A stretch of 64,000 nt of DNA from Sandaracinaceae bacterium (GTDB lineage: Bacteria > Myxococcota_A > Polyangia > Polyangiales > Sandaracinaceae): contig JAVJQK010000012.1 of the NCBI GenBank assembly GCA_040218145.1, positions 1 through 64,000 on the forward strand, in the 5' to 3' direction. Of the stretch, positions 1 to 9,999 are shown piece by piece. A model generated the notes under the pieces. The model did no database searches, was not told the origin of the DNA, and saw only the letters and a list, made by a program, of their open reading frames with translations. Position numbers and translations under genes: made by a program. Positions within the stretch are counted from its first letter, which is position 1. Each line of letters begins with the position of its first letter.

Positions 1-1
1 C

Positions 2-679
2 TACCCGTTCGACATCCCGGCGGTGCGCGACCTCGAGACCCTCGACCTCGACCCGGGGGTGACGTTCTTCATCGGCGAGAACGGGAGCGGCAAGTCCACG
101 CTCCTCGAGGCCATCGCGATCATCCTCGGCCTCAACCCCGAAGGCGGAAGCCAGAACTTCACGCTCGCCGAGCGTCCCAGCGAGTCCGAGCTGCATCGCT
201 ACCTGACGCCCATCCGCTCGCATCGGCGGCCGCGGCGGCGCTTCTTCCTGCGCGCGGAGAGCCTCTTCAACGTCGCCACCGAGGTGGAGCGGCTCGGGCT
301 GATAGGGGACATGGCGCTCGGCTGGGAGGCGCTCCACGAGCGCTCGCATGGCGAGGCCTTCCTCTGGCTCCTCCGCGATCGCTTCCTGCCCGGCGGCCTC
401 TACCTCCTCGACGAGCCCGAGGCCGCGCTCTCGCCCAAGCGTCAACTCGCCATGCTCACCCGCATGCACGACCTGGTGAACGGCGGCTCGCAGCTCCTCA
501 TCGCGACCCACTCCCCCATCCTCATGGCCTACCCCGGCGCCTGCATCTACGAGCTCGACGAGGAGGGCCTGAAGCGCGTCCGCTACGAGGACACCGAGCA
601 CGTGCAGATCACGCGCGACTTCCTCGCCCAACCAGCCCGCTTCCTGAAGCACCTCCTGGACGACGGAAGTGGGCGGTGA
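2..679 (+). CDS. Predicted AAA ATPase (ABC-type fold), 5' end outside window
   Basis: The reading frame is open from base 2, so the true start lies to the left of the window; a GTG at 23 is probably internal. The visible part has a Walker A motif (GENGSGKST) near its start, a Walker B plus switch region (LYLLDEPEAALSP) in the middle and an ATHSP H-loop near the end. This is the layout of small stand-alone SMC/RecF-like predicted ATPases of the COG3910 kind, which have no transmembrane part. The cellular role of that family is not settled, and nothing adjacent on this strand suggests a partner. The gene converges on the PEGA protein that follows, with about 25 bp between the stop codons. Confidence 0.8.
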   Translation, partial: YPFDIPAVRDLETLDLDPGVTFFIGENGSGKSTLLEAIAIILGLNPEGGSQNFTLAERPSESELHRYLTPIRSHRRPRRRFFLRAESLFNVATEVERLGLIGDMALGWEALHERSHGEAFLWLLRDRFLPGGLYLLDEPEAALSPKRQLAMLTRMHDLVNGGSQLLIATHSPILMAYPGACIYELDEEGLKRVRYEDTEHVQITRDFLAQPARFLKHLLDDGSGR

Positions 680-704
680 ACGACGTCGGGGCCGAGGCCC
701 GACC

Positions 705-1904
705 TCAGAAGCGCGCTCCGCCTTCGAGGGCGAGCGACCAGACCCCGCCGGCGTCGAAGGAGAAGCCGAGCGGGTCGATCACGTTGAGGGTGAAACGCGG
801 ACCGACGTAGCCGCCCTCGAAGTCGAGGTGTGCGTAGGGCGCGATGGAGAGCGCGCTGTTCGAGAGGTCGGTCTCGAGCATCGCGAGGTGGGAGAAGCCG
901 ATCTCGCCCCCCAGGGTCACGAGGGGATGCGGCTGACCCTGGATGTGGCCGCGCAGCTGAAAGCTGAACCAGTCGGGCTGCTGGGTGCGCCCGCGATCCA
1001 CCCCGAGGATGCCGCCGATCGAGAGCGCACCGCCGAGCTGGACCTGCTCTCCCGCGTAGGTCACCCGCCCCTCGGCCGTCACGGCGGCCGTGCTGTAGAT
1101 CCATCGCCACGGATCCCGCCACGCGCTCATCCCGTTGGCGGCCGCGTAGGCGGCGGCGGCGACCACGTCGCGATCATCGTCGAACGCCGCGGTGAGCGGC
1201 AGCGCGAGGCCCACCCCGCCGCTGACACGCACCTCGCCCAGCCGCGCCCCGGCCCGCACCTGCGCGTGGGGATTGCCCACGCGAAACGCGGCCCCTCGCC
1301 CTCCGTCGACTCCCAGCGCCGCGGCGCTCAGCGCCACGTCCAGGTCGACGAAGGCCTCGCCCGGCCCACCGTCGAGGAGGCCGAAGCGCCCCTCGATCTC
1401 GAGGGTGGCGGCGGTGAGCCGGTCCTCTCGCGCGGGCTCGGCCGTGTAGAAGCCGACGCGGCCTCGCAGCTCGTGGCGCGACACGTCCGGCGCGAGCGGC
1501 GTGGGGGATTGCGCGATGGCCGGCGCAAGGGGTGGCGCCCCGATCGGCGCGCTCGAGGGCGGATCCAGCGGGCGGAGCGCCGTCTGGACCACGACCAATC
1601 CCCTCGAGACGTCCACCGTGAGGTCCGAGGGCTGGTAGCCGTCGCGGGAGACGGTGAGCCTGAGTCCGTCGCGCGCGACCTCCTCCGACACCTCCAGCTG
1701 CGTGTCGATCGGCGTGACGCCCAGCACGCGCCCGGCCGCGATGACGCGAGCGCCGCTGGGCTCCGAGGCCACGGCCAGCGCGATCACACGTGGGTCCTGG
1801 GCCACGGCACCCGGCGTGGCCCCGAGGAGCGACGCGAGAGAGACGACGGTCGCGGCGAGCGCGCGACTCGCCCCTCGGCCCGGCTTCGAACTGGCTTGGC
1901 TCAT
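705..1904 (-). CDS. Exported PEGA-domain protein, probable outer-membrane beta-barrel
   Basis: A 399-residue protein that begins with an Arg-containing n-region and a hydrophobic stretch ending GAVAQ, a standard signal peptide. Residues about 40-115 form a PEGA domain (EPSGARVIAAGRVLGVTPI). A Pro/Ala-rich linker follows, and the rest is rich in alternating Gly, aromatic and hydrophobic segments and ends with Phe (GGARF), as in outer-membrane barrels. PEGA domains are small surface-structure beta folds common in myxobacterial envelope proteins. No enzymatic motif is visible. It follows the response-regulator gene in the opposite reading sense of the ATPase and is separated from the regulator by about 100 bp, so it may be its own unit. 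Function is not recognised beyond envelope location. Confidence 0.75.
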   Translation of the reverse strand: MSQASSKPGRGASRALAATVVSLASLLGATPGAVAQDPRVIALAVASEPSGARVIAAGRVLGVTPIDTQLEVSEEVARDGLRLTVSRDGYQPSDLTVDVSRGLVVVQTALRPLDPPSSAPIGAPPLAPAIAQSPTPLAPDVSRHELRGRVGFYTAEPAREDRLTAATLEIEGRFGLLDGGPGEAFVDLDVALSAAALGVDGGRGAAFRVGNPHAQVRAGARLGEVRVSGGVGLALPLTAAFDDDRDVVAAAAYAAANGMSAWRDPWRWIYSTAAVTAEGRVTYAGEQVQLGGALSIGGILGVDRGRTQQPDWFSFQLRGHIQGQPHPLVTLGGEIGFSHLAMLETDLSNSALSIAPYAHLDFEGGYVGPRFTLNVIDPLGFSFDAGGVWSLALEGGARF

Positions 1905-2002
1905 GACTTCCTCCCGAGCCGGCGGAGGAGGTCTCCGCGCGGCGGGAGGGATCTACGAGGCGGCCGAGGGACGGGCCGCTAAAAGAGGCTAAAAGGTGAG
2001 GC

Positions 2003-3412
<1,410 letters not shown>

Positions 3413-3434
3413 AGGATCTCCCAGGCGCCGCCGT

Positions 3435-4817
3435 TCATCGGGGCTGACAGCGCTCGCCCGAGGTCGTAGCAGGATCGTCGCCGTCGAGCCCGGAGCAGAG
3501 GAACACGTAGGCCGCGTCGCGCCCCGGCGCGCCGGCCGCGACCTCGAAGCGCGGCGCCACCCCGGGCACGGGGACCGAGGGCGCGAGCGCGAGCGACCAG
3601 CCGAGGCCGTCGCCGGTGTTCGGCCGCGGGTGACGCAGCACGACCACGTCGTCGGTCAGGTCGGTCAGGGCCGCCGACCCGCGAAAGACCCAGATGGCCC
3701 CCGCGCCGCCGACGCCGTCCACGTCCGCCCCGCGCGCGCCGACGACCAGCTCGCCGCGCCCGTCGCCGTCGAGATCGCCCACGTCCATCGCCGCGCCGAA
3801 GACCGACGCGTCGTCGCACGTGGCGCCGCGCTGCTCGCTCGGGCAGCTCAGCTCCACCGCCACCGGCCACGAGCTGTCGCAGGTGCCGGCCGCGGGCATC
3901 GCCGCGCCGTCGTACACGCGGACCGCACTCAGGCGCGCGCCGGCAGACCCGCTCGTGATGGGCCCGCTCGAGATCGCCAGGTCGAGCGCGCCGTCGCCGT
4001 TCAGATCCCCGATCGCGAGCGACTCGCCCCACGCCTGCGCGGTGTCGTCGAGGCAGTCGCGCACGCTGACCACGGGCGCCCCGCCGCTCGTGTCGACCGT
4101 CGCGACGACCACCCGCTTGGTCCCGCCCGCCGACGCGGTCGCGGCGACCAGGACGGTGTCGGCGTCGATCGCGCGGACCGCGACCGCCCGGCCGAGCTCG
4201 GCCCCCGCGCCCGCGCCGCCCGAGAGATCCAGCTCCACCGGCCCGCCCGTCTCCGGGAGCCGATAGACCGCGCCCATGCCGCCGCTCGCTCCGGGCGCGC
4301 CGATCACCGCCACCCCGAACGCGTGGGGCGCGCGGAGCGACGCGGCCGAGAAGCCGAAGCGCTGCCCGCCGGGCCCCGTCACGACGCTGGAGAGCGTCGC
4401 GTCGTCCTCGCAGCGCAGCGCGATCTCCCCGGACTCGGGCGCGATCGCGCCCACGCAGAGCTCGCGCCCCCCGTAGCGCGGCAGCCCGAGCAGGGTCACC
4501 CCGGCGCCCGCGCTGCACGGCGCGTCCTCGTCGCAGCCGTCGAGGATGGCGCCGTCCAGGCGGAGCTCCTCGCCGATGAAGACCGGAAAGCTCGTGAACG
4601 GGCTGTCCGGCCCCGCGCTCGCCGCCACGCGCGAGCCGAAGGTGCCGGCGCGGGTCCCACCGAAGGCGACGACCTCCTCGCCGAAGCCCGCCTTGGGGTA
4701 GTCGCCGGCGGGCGTGAGCGCGACGACCTGCGCCTCGCCGCGCAGATCCTCGAACTCGGTCGGGATGCAGCCGTACGCCGCGAGGGCGAAGAGGCTCACG
4801 ATGGCCAGCCTGCGCAT
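3435..4817 (-). CDS. FG-GAP repeat lipoprotein
   Basis: A 460-residue exported lipoprotein. The start was set at the ATG ending at 4817, because it gives a lipoprotein signal peptide ([17 protein letters not shown], lipidated Cys17) and couples to the upstream gene through a one-base TGATG overlap. The mature protein contains several FG-GAP/integrin-alpha-like repeats with the calcium-binding signature D-x-N/D-x-D-G, seen in [13 protein letters not shown] and [14 protein letters not shown], consistent with a beta-propeller. Several Cys residues (CDEDAPC, CEDD, CLDD) may form disulfides. These proteins usually sit on the cell surface; the ligand is unknown. Its translational coupling to the TPR/PEGA protein suggests the two work in the same envelope structure. 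Confidence 0.85.
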   Translation of the reverse strand: MRRLAIVSLFALAAYGCIPTEFEDLRGEAQVVALTPAGDYPKAGFGEEVVAFGGTRAGTFGSRVAASAGPDSPFTSFPVFIGEELRLDGAILDGCDEDAPCSAGAGVTLLGLPRYGGRELCVGAIAPESGEIALRCEDDATLSSVVTGPGGQRFGFSAASLRAPHAFGVAVIGAPGASGGMGAVYRLPETGGPVELDLSGGAGAGAELGRAVAVRAIDADTVLVAATASAGGTKRVVVATVDTSGGAPVVSVRDCLDDTAQAWGESLAIGDLNGDGALDLAISSGPITSGSAGARLSAVRVYDGAAMPAAGTCDSSWPVAVELSCPSEQRGATCDDASVFGAAMDVGDLDGDGRGELVVGARGADVDGVGGAGAIWVFRGSAALTDLTDDVVVLRHPRPNTGDGLGWSLALAPSVPVPGVAPRFEVAAGAPGRDAAYVFLCSGLDGDDPATTSGERCQPR

Positions 4818-6346
4818 CAGAACCTCCCCACGAAGCCGAGGCTCGCGCCGCCGTTGACCGGGTCGACCATCGGGGCGAAGGCCCAGTCCCGCGCCTCTCG
4901 CACCGAGCCCTCGCTCGGAGGCAGGGGGTCGTGCACGAAGTAGTAGAGCGCGAGCCCGCCGAGGATCACGCTCAGCCCGAAGGCGACGTCGGCGCCGATG
5001 TAGAGGAAGAGCCCCTGGTCGATGCGCGGGTCGTCGCTCGTCAGCCGCCCCGCGTCTTGCTCCGCGCGCAGGCCGCTCATGAAGTCGTTCCCGATCAGGG
5101 CGAGCGTCACGCCGCCGCCGATGAAGAGCGCGGTGAAGACGGTGGTGACCCACGCGCTGCCGCGATCGACCCCGGGCCGGAGCCGCACGCGCATCGGCGT
5201 CAGCTGCCCGTTCCGGATCGTCACCTGCTGCTCGAACGCCTTCATGCCGTCCGACTCCACGCGCACGCGGTGCGGCCCCGCGGAGACCTGCCCCTCGAAG
5301 GGCACGACGCCGACCTGCACGTCGTCGACGATCACGCGCGCGCCCTCGATGTTGGCCACCACCCGCAGCCGCCCGAAGTCGACCCGCGTCAGGTCGAGGC
5401 GCACCGTGAGGTCCTCGCCGATGCCGACCTCGACCTCGCTCTGCTCCATCTGGTAGCCGGGCCGCTCGACCCAGATCTGGTGGGTGCCGATGGGGATGGG
5501 CGTCTCGAAGGGCGTCTGGCCGCGCGGGCCCTGCTCGCGGTCGTCGAGGAAGACCTGCGCGCCCGCCACGTTGCTCTGCACCCGGAGGTAGCCGAGGAAC
5601 TGCCCCTGGCTCATCTCCACGATCACCACGTAGACCTTGCCCGGGTCGATGCGCACGTCCTGCTCGACGGTCTGGAAGTCGGGGTGCTCGACGATGACGT
5701 GGTAGCGGCCCTCGTCCAGCGTCTGCGCGAAAGGCGTGGGCCCGCTCGCCACCTCGCGGTCACCGTCCATCACGCGGATGGTCGCGCCGGCCGGGTTGGT
5801 CCGGACGGAGAGCAGGGACTTGAAGTCCTCGAGCGACTCGGGAGGGGCTGTCTCGGGAGGGGCTGCCTCGGGTTGGGCTGCCTCGGGCTGGGCGACTTCC
5901 GGCTGGGCGCCTTCGGGCTGGGCAGGCCCCTCGGCCGTCGCCTCGCCTTCGGGCGGCGTGCCCTCTCCCTCGGGCGGGGCCTGCGCGGCCGCCTCGCTCG
6001 CCGCGGCCGCCGCGCGCAGCTCCGCGATCCGCGCCCGGACCGCGTCGGCGTCCGCGCTGCTCGGATCGGTCGAGAGGTAGCGCTCGAAGTAGCTCGCGGC
6101 GCGCGCCGGCTGGCCCGCCCGCTCGAGCGCGACCCCCGCGTTGTAGAGGAACGCGCTGAAGGGCTGCGCGTCGTAGGCGGCGTCGAACTCCGCCGCCGCC
6201 TCCTCGAAGCGCGCTTGCAGGTAGAGGGCCTGGCCCCGCTCCATGTGCTGGCGCGCCAGCTCGATGGCCGAGCCGGCTTCGTCGGACTGGGCCCACGCAG
6301 GCGACGCCAGGAGCAGCGCCCCGAAGACCACGATCAAGCCTCGCAT
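4817..6346 (-). CDS. TPR and multi-PEGA domain membrane-anchored protein
   Basis: A 509-residue protein with a signal peptide (MRGLIVVFGALLLASPAWA), then TPR-like helices at about 25-120 (ALYLQARFEEAAAEFDAAY and following), a low-complexity Pro/Glu/Ala/Gln linker at about 125-175, and three or four PEGA units (SVRTNPAGATIRV, RVQSNVAGAQVFLDD, RVVANIEGARVIVDD). Two hydrophobic segments near residues 395-420 and 445-475 look like C-terminal membrane anchors. The order signal-TPR-PEGA-TM is common in myxobacterial periplasmic proteins thought to scaffold envelope assemblies. The start codon precedes a clear signal peptide. The downstream FG-GAP lipoprotein overlaps its stop. The linker is encoded by a 15-bp tandem repeat. 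Confidence 0.8.
   Translation of the reverse strand: MRGLIVVFGALLLASPAWAQSDEAGSAIELARQHMERGQALYLQARFEEAAAEFDAAYDAQPFSAFLYNAGVALERAGQPARAASYFERYLSTDPSSADADAVRARIAELRAAAAASEAAAQAPPEGEGTPPEGEATAEGPAQPEGAQPEVAQPEAAQPEAAPPETAPPESLEDFKSLLSVRTNPAGATIRVMDGDREVASGPTPFAQTLDEGRYHVIVEHPDFQTVEQDVRIDPGKVYVVIVEMSQGQFLGYLRVQSNVAGAQVFLDDREQGPRGQTPFETPIPIGTHQIWVERPGYQMEQSEVEVGIGEDLTVRLDLTRVDFGRLRVVANIEGARVIVDDVQVGVVPFEGQVSAGPHRVRVESDGMKAFEQQVTIRNGQLTPMRVRLRPGVDRGSAWVTTVFTALFIGGGVTLALIGNDFMSGLRAEQDAGRLTSDDPRIDQGLFLYIGADVAFGLSVILGGLALYYFVHDPLPPSEGSVREARDWAFAPMVDPVNGGASLGFVGRF
5840..5932 (-). repeat. 15-bp tandem repeat inside the TPR/PEGA gene
   Basis: About six degenerate copies of a 15-base unit related to GGGCTGGGCTGCCTC on the + strand. 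The unit is a multiple of three, so it encodes in-frame five-residue copies of the type QPEAA or PPETA on the minus strand and makes a flexible acidic/Pro-rich linker between the TPR and PEGA parts. Confidence 0.7.
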
Positions 6347-6409
6347 CGCGTCTCTCCCCTCCCCCCGACTCTATCGCAAAGCCGGGAGCGAGCGGGGATC
6401 GACGGTCGC

Positions 6410-7696
6410 TCAGTAGACGAACGGCACGATGCGGTGCGGGACGCGCCGGCAGTACTCGTCCCAGTCGTCGCCGTACTTCTCCTTGCAGAGCTGGTGGTCC
6501 CGGCGCTCGCGGTTGATGAGCAGGGGCGCGAAGTAGATGAAGTAGAAGTAGGGCACCACGCTGCCGAAGCCGCAGGCGAGGCACCACGCGAGCGCCATCA
6601 TCAGGTCGCCCAGGTAGTTGGTGTGCCGCGCCAGGCCCCACCAGCCGCTGACCAGGAGCGACGTGCCGCGCTTGGTCTCGAGCACCTTCGGCGGCTTGCC
6701 CCACACGTTCTGGCTGGGGTCCCGGCGGAAGCGCTGCTTCTGCAGGTTCGAGTCCCGGAAGATCACGTAGCCCGTGAAGTTCAGGGCCAGCAGCCCGACG
6801 ATGGCCCAGACCGGCAGGTCGCTCGGCTGCGCGAGCAAGTACTGTTGCTGGAGCGTGAAGTTGAAGGGGATCCACACGAGGAACGCGTGGGTGAGCATGA
6901 ACCCGTAGTTCTCGTAGATGATGTCGAGCATCGAGAGCAGGTTCGACTCGAAGACGAAGAAGTCGGTGATGTAGAGCAGCTGGCAGACCGTCACCACGAT
7001 CATCGCGCTCGAGATGGCGCCGGTCCGCTCGAGCTCCGCGGCGGGCATCAGCACCGCGAGCGCGCCCCACGAGCCCATGCCCACGTGCGACTCGAAGAAG
7101 AACTTCAGGTCGAACAGGCCGAAGCGCGGGTTGAGCACCGTGCCCATGTAGAAGTCGTAGACGACGTTCCCGCTCGAGCGCTCGAGCGGCCCGCGCTGAC
7201 GGCCCCAGACGTAGAACCACACCGCCAGCGCCACCGCGCCGAGGGTCGCGAGGGTCAGCAGCGCGCCGAGCTCCGCCAGCACCGAACTCGCCGAGAGCAC
7301 CCCGGTCGCGAGCAGCCCGACGAGGAGCGCGATGGACACCACGAACGACGAGAGCCCGTTCAGCTTGTACTGGAGCCGCTCCCCGTTGGGCAGGAGCGCG
7401 CCCGTCACGACCTTGCCGGGGCAGACGAGCTGCAAGACGACGTGCAGGGCGAGCCAGGCGCCGAGCATGCCCGCCGCGCGCCAGGTCGGCGCGGGCACCA
7501 TCGCCCCGAGCTCGGCCAGCGAGGTGGGCAGCCAGAGCGAGCCCTCGTGCAGGCTCACGCACGACCAGAGGTAGAAGGACACGACCGGCATCACCACGGT
7601 CAGCGCGAGGGCGCCGACGGGGCCGCCGAAGTGGTCCGCGGGGACGCGCTCCTGGGTCTGGTTCGCGAGGGGCTCGGTGCTGCTCTGGGTCGTCAC
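6410..7696 (-). CDS. Sterol reductase of the ERG4/ERG24 family, probably delta-14
   Basis: A 428-residue multi-pass membrane protein. Its start resembles lamin-B-receptor/Erg24 enzymes (HFGGPVGALAL), the middle has GFML and VWIPFNFTLQQQYL in the usual order, and the C-terminus carries SGWWGLARHTNYLGD and the family signature with NRERRDHQLCKEKYG followed by W and C at the expected spacing. One position of the signature differs: Asn where His or Gln is usual before the first Arg. Family members use NADPH to reduce sterol double bonds in the membrane. Substrate choice (C14, C7 or C24 bond) cannot be fixed by eye; the GFML/WIPF/TLQ region is closest to C14 reductases. Sterol synthesis is rare in bacteria but known in some myxobacteria. 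No other sterol gene is nearby, and the gene appears to be transcribed alone. Confidence 0.85.
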   Translation of the reverse strand: MTTQSSTEPLANQTQERVPADHFGGPVGALALTVVMPVVSFYLWSCVSLHEGSLWLPTSLAELGAMVPAPTWRAAGMLGAWLALHVVLQLVCPGKVVTGALLPNGERLQYKLNGLSSFVVSIALLVGLLATGVLSASSVLAELGALLTLATLGAVALAVWFYVWGRQRGPLERSSGNVVYDFYMGTVLNPRFGLFDLKFFFESHVGMGSWGALAVLMPAAELERTGAISSAMIVVTVCQLLYITDFFVFESNLLSMLDIIYENYGFMLTHAFLVWIPFNFTLQQQYLLAQPSDLPVWAIVGLLALNFTGYVIFRDSNLQKQRFRRDPSQNVWGKPPKVLETKRGTSLLVSGWWGLARHTNYLGDLMMALAWCLACGFGSVVPYFYFIYFAPLLINRERRDHQLCKEKYGDDWDEYCRRVPHRIVPFVY

Positions 7697-7757
7697 GGCG
7701 CGGCACCATAGCGGCCACCTCCTGCGCTGACCATCGATTCGAGCCCCGGTCGTGGTC

Positions 7758-8150
7758 TCAGAAAGGCCTCTCCATGCTGCCTCGGCACTTCGGGCACTTC
7801 CCCCATCGCGGCCGACCGATGAAGTCGCAGGACGTACAGGTCTCGTCGCGCCCTCGGAGGAGCACCCAGACGGAGCCGAGCAGATCCCGCGCCCAGAGCC
7901 ACACCGCGCCGAGGGCGAAGAGGGCGACGAGCAGGATCAGGCCCGCGCCATCCCCCTCGGGCAGCTGGATCCAGGATCCCTCCTCCGAGGAGGAGCCGCC
8001 CGTGTCCGATGGCGCCGCGGGCGCGTCGAAGCGCGCGCCTCCGTAGCTGCCGCCGGTCTCCTGCGCGCTCGCGCCGTCGGTCGACCCGAAGAGGAGCCCG
8101 ACGGTCACGACCCACGGCGCCAGGAAGCGCCAGCCCTCGCGCGGGCTCAC
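7758..8150 (-). CDS. Small signal-peptide/TM protein with C-terminal zinc ribbon
   Basis: A 130-residue protein with a signal peptide (PWVVTVGLLFGSTDGASAQ), a low-complexity Gly/Ser/Ala segment, one transmembrane helix at about 70-90 (GLILLVALFALGAVWLW) and a C-terminal zinc ribbon made of two Cys pairs (CTSC at about 107-110 and CPKC at about 119-122). The four-Cys ribbon suggests a metal-stabilised knuckle on the side opposite to the exported linker, probably cytoplasmic. No family is recognised. It begins about 10 bp after the stop of the Cys-repeat lipoprotein on the same strand, so the two are probably co-transcribed. Confidence 0.65.
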   Translation of the reverse strand: MSPREGWRFLAPWVVTVGLLFGSTDGASAQETGGSYGGARFDAPAAPSDTGGSSSEEGSWIQLPEGDGAGLILLVALFALGAVWLWARDLLGSVWVLLRGRDETCTSCDFIGRPRWGKCPKCRGSMERPF

Positions 8151-8160
8151 GGCCGCACGC

Positions 8161-9357
8161 TCACGGCCGCAGGGTGACGGTCGAGCCGCTGTTCGAGTAG
8201 CCGGCCGCGCCGCAGCCGCCGCCGACCTCGCGCGTCGTGTGGTAGCGCAGCGTGTAGGTCGGGCCGCTGACGGCGGGGAACGTGAAGCTCCGCGTGATGT
8301 TCATCGTGCCGCCCGGGATCGAGAAGCTGCCCACCGCCACCCCGTTGAGGCGCAGCTCCACGTCCTGCGTGTCGCAGGTCAGCCCGTTGTGGTCGAGGCT
8401 CAGCGAGATGTCGGCCGAGCTCGCCGAGGGCAGGCTCGTGCCGCGGGTGCCCTCCACGTGGTCGCCCGCGCGCCAGAAGTAGGCGCCGCCGCCCGCGCCC
8501 ACCCGGGTGTCGCCCGCGCTCGGGAAGTCGACCGTGACCTCCGCGCAGGGCCCGGTCGTGATCCGCGTGCCCGCGCAGCTGCCTCCGCCGCACGCGTCGC
8601 CGTTCGTGCACATGTCGCCGTCGTCGCAGCTCGTTCCGTCCGCCACGGGCATCGCGGCGCAGCGGCCGGAGGCGTCACAGAAGCCGACGTTGCACGCGTC
8701 GGTGAGCCCCGAGCAGTCGAGCGGCGTGGCCGCGCAGGTCCCGCCCGCGCACGCGTCGCCGCTCGTGCACGGATCGCCGTCGTCGCAGGCCGTTCCGTCG
8801 GCCACGGGCACCATCGTGCACATCCCGGTGGCGGGATCACAGGAGCCCGCGTTGCAGCCCCCGCTCGACGCGCTGCAGTCCACGGGGGTCGAGATGCAGG
8901 CGCCGCCGATGCAGGTGTCGCCCTCCGTGCAGAGGTCACCGTCGTCGCAGCGATCGCCGTCCCCGAGCACCGTCGCCTCGCACGCCCCGGTGGCGGGGTT
9001 GCAGACGCCCACCTCGCAGGGCGCGTCCATGGCCGAGCAGTCGAGCGGAGCCCCCGCGCAGGTCCCGGCCGCGCACGCGTCGTCCATCGTGCACGCGTCG
9101 CCGTCATCGCACGCCGTGCCGTCCGCGCGGGGCGTCGGCGCGCAGGCGCCCGTGGCCGGATCGCAGGCGCCGACGGTGCAGACGTCGTCCAGATGAGCAC
9201 AGTCCACGCCGAGGCAGCGCTCGCCGGGGCCCGCGTCAGCCGTGGCGTCGATCGCCCCGTCGGTGGGCCCTGGCCCGGTCCCCGCGTCGCCGATCGTCCC
9301 TCCGCTCGCGCACGCCGTGAGGCAGAGCGCGAGCAGTCCCCATGCCCTCGAAGTCAT
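8161..9357 (-). CDS. Lipoprotein with four Cys-rich CDDGD repeats and C-terminal beta domain
   Basis: A 398-residue surface lipoprotein. The signal peptide ends in the lipobox LTAC (Cys16), followed by an Asp/Ala/Gly-rich linker. Four repeats of about 47 residues follow, each with C-DDGD-x-CT-x(2)-D-x-C and C-x-G-x-CDPATG-like parts; the regular six or so Cys per repeat suggest disulfide-bonded modules, and the DDGD groups could bind calcium. The last 115 residues are Gly/Ser/Thr-rich and look like a beta-sandwich. Repeats of this type are frequent in large myxobacterial lipoproteins of unknown function. No catalytic motif is visible. The high internal similarity of the repeats at DNA level hints at recent expansion. 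Confidence 0.8.
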   Translation of the reverse strand: MTSRAWGLLALCLTACASGGTIGDAGTGPGPTDGAIDATADAGPGERCLGVDCAHLDDVCTVGACDPATGACAPTPRADGTACDDGDACTMDDACAAGTCAGAPLDCSAMDAPCEVGVCNPATGACEATVLGDGDRCDDGDLCTEGDTCIGGACISTPVDCSASSGGCNAGSCDPATGMCTMVPVADGTACDDGDPCTSGDACAGGTCAATPLDCSGLTDACNVGFCDASGRCAAMPVADGTSCDDGDMCTNGDACGGGSCAGTRITTGPCAEVTVDFPSAGDTRVGAGGGAYFWRAGDHVEGTRGTSLPSASSADISLSLDHNGLTCDTQDVELRLNGVAVGSFSIPGGTMNITRSFTFPAVSGPTYTLRYHTTREVGGGCGAAGYSNSGSTVTLRP

Positions 9358-9453
9358 GAAGCCACCCTACGCGGCGCCCCTGCGAGGCACAACGCCGCTG
9401 CTTTTCACCGTAACGGCTCCCGGTCTGGCCTCTACGCGCTACACCGAGGAGAG

Positions 9454-9993
9454 ATGAGCGAACCGTCCACATGGCGCCGAAGTCTGCGCGCCGCCTGGCC
9501 CTGGCTGCTCGTGGCCGGCGCGATCGGCCTGTGGACCTTCGGCGGCTCTGGCGGCCCGGCCATCGACGAGGGAGCGCCCGCCCCGCCGCTCACCGCGCCT
9601 TGGACCGCCGAGGGGCAGTTCGACCTCGGCGCGCGCGAGGGACAGGTCACGGTGCTCGCCTTCTGGGCCACGTGGTGCGGCGCCTGCCGCCACGAGGGGC
9701 CCACCCTCTCCCGGGTGCACGAGCGCCTCGCGCCCCACGGCGACGCGGTGGTCGGGGTCTCGGTCGACGAGTTGCCCCTCGAGGCCGTGCACGCGCGCGC
9801 TCGGCGCTACGGGATGGACTACCCCATCGCGCTGGCCACCCGCGCCGACAGCGAGCGCTTCCGCGTGGCGCTGCTCCCGACGATCTACGTGGTCGGCCCC
9901 GACGGGCGGATCGCCGCCTCGTTCACGGGGGCGGTCGGCGAGCGACGCATCATGGAGGCGGTCGAGCGCGCCCGGCGGCGCGACGCGAAGTAG
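9454..9993 (+). CDS. TlpA/ResA-like membrane-anchored thioredoxin-fold protein
   Basis: A 179-residue protein. The start at the ATG at 9454 has a purine-rich GAGGAGAG just upstream. An N-terminal membrane segment (about 13-29, AWPWLLVAGAIGLWTF) anchors a periplasmic thioredoxin-fold domain with the redox motif WCGAC (Cys75 and Cys78) and a cis-Pro loop LLPTIYVV. Members of this family reduce or shuffle disulfides in the periplasm, for example during cytochrome c maturation. The intact CxxC and cis-Pro say it is redox-competent. It stands alone, converging on the alkyl-DHAP synthase gene 6 bp away, so its physiological partner cannot be read from context. Confidence 0.88.
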   Translation: MSEPSTWRRSLRAAWPWLLVAGAIGLWTFGGSGGPAIDEGAPAPPLTAPWTAEGQFDLGAREGQVTVLAFWATWCGACRHEGPTLSRVHERLAPHGDAVVGVSVDELPLEAVHARARRYGMDYPIALATRADSERFRVALLPTIYVVGPDGRIAASFTGAVGERRIMEAVERARRRDAK

Positions 9994-9999
9994 CGGACC

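Noticed and set aside
4931-7711. Very long antisense open frame covering the TPR/PEGA and sterol reductase genes
   Set aside because: It lies opposite real genes with recognisable domains, its translation is rich in Arg, His and Ala without any domain, and such open frames are expected in DNA of this GC content.
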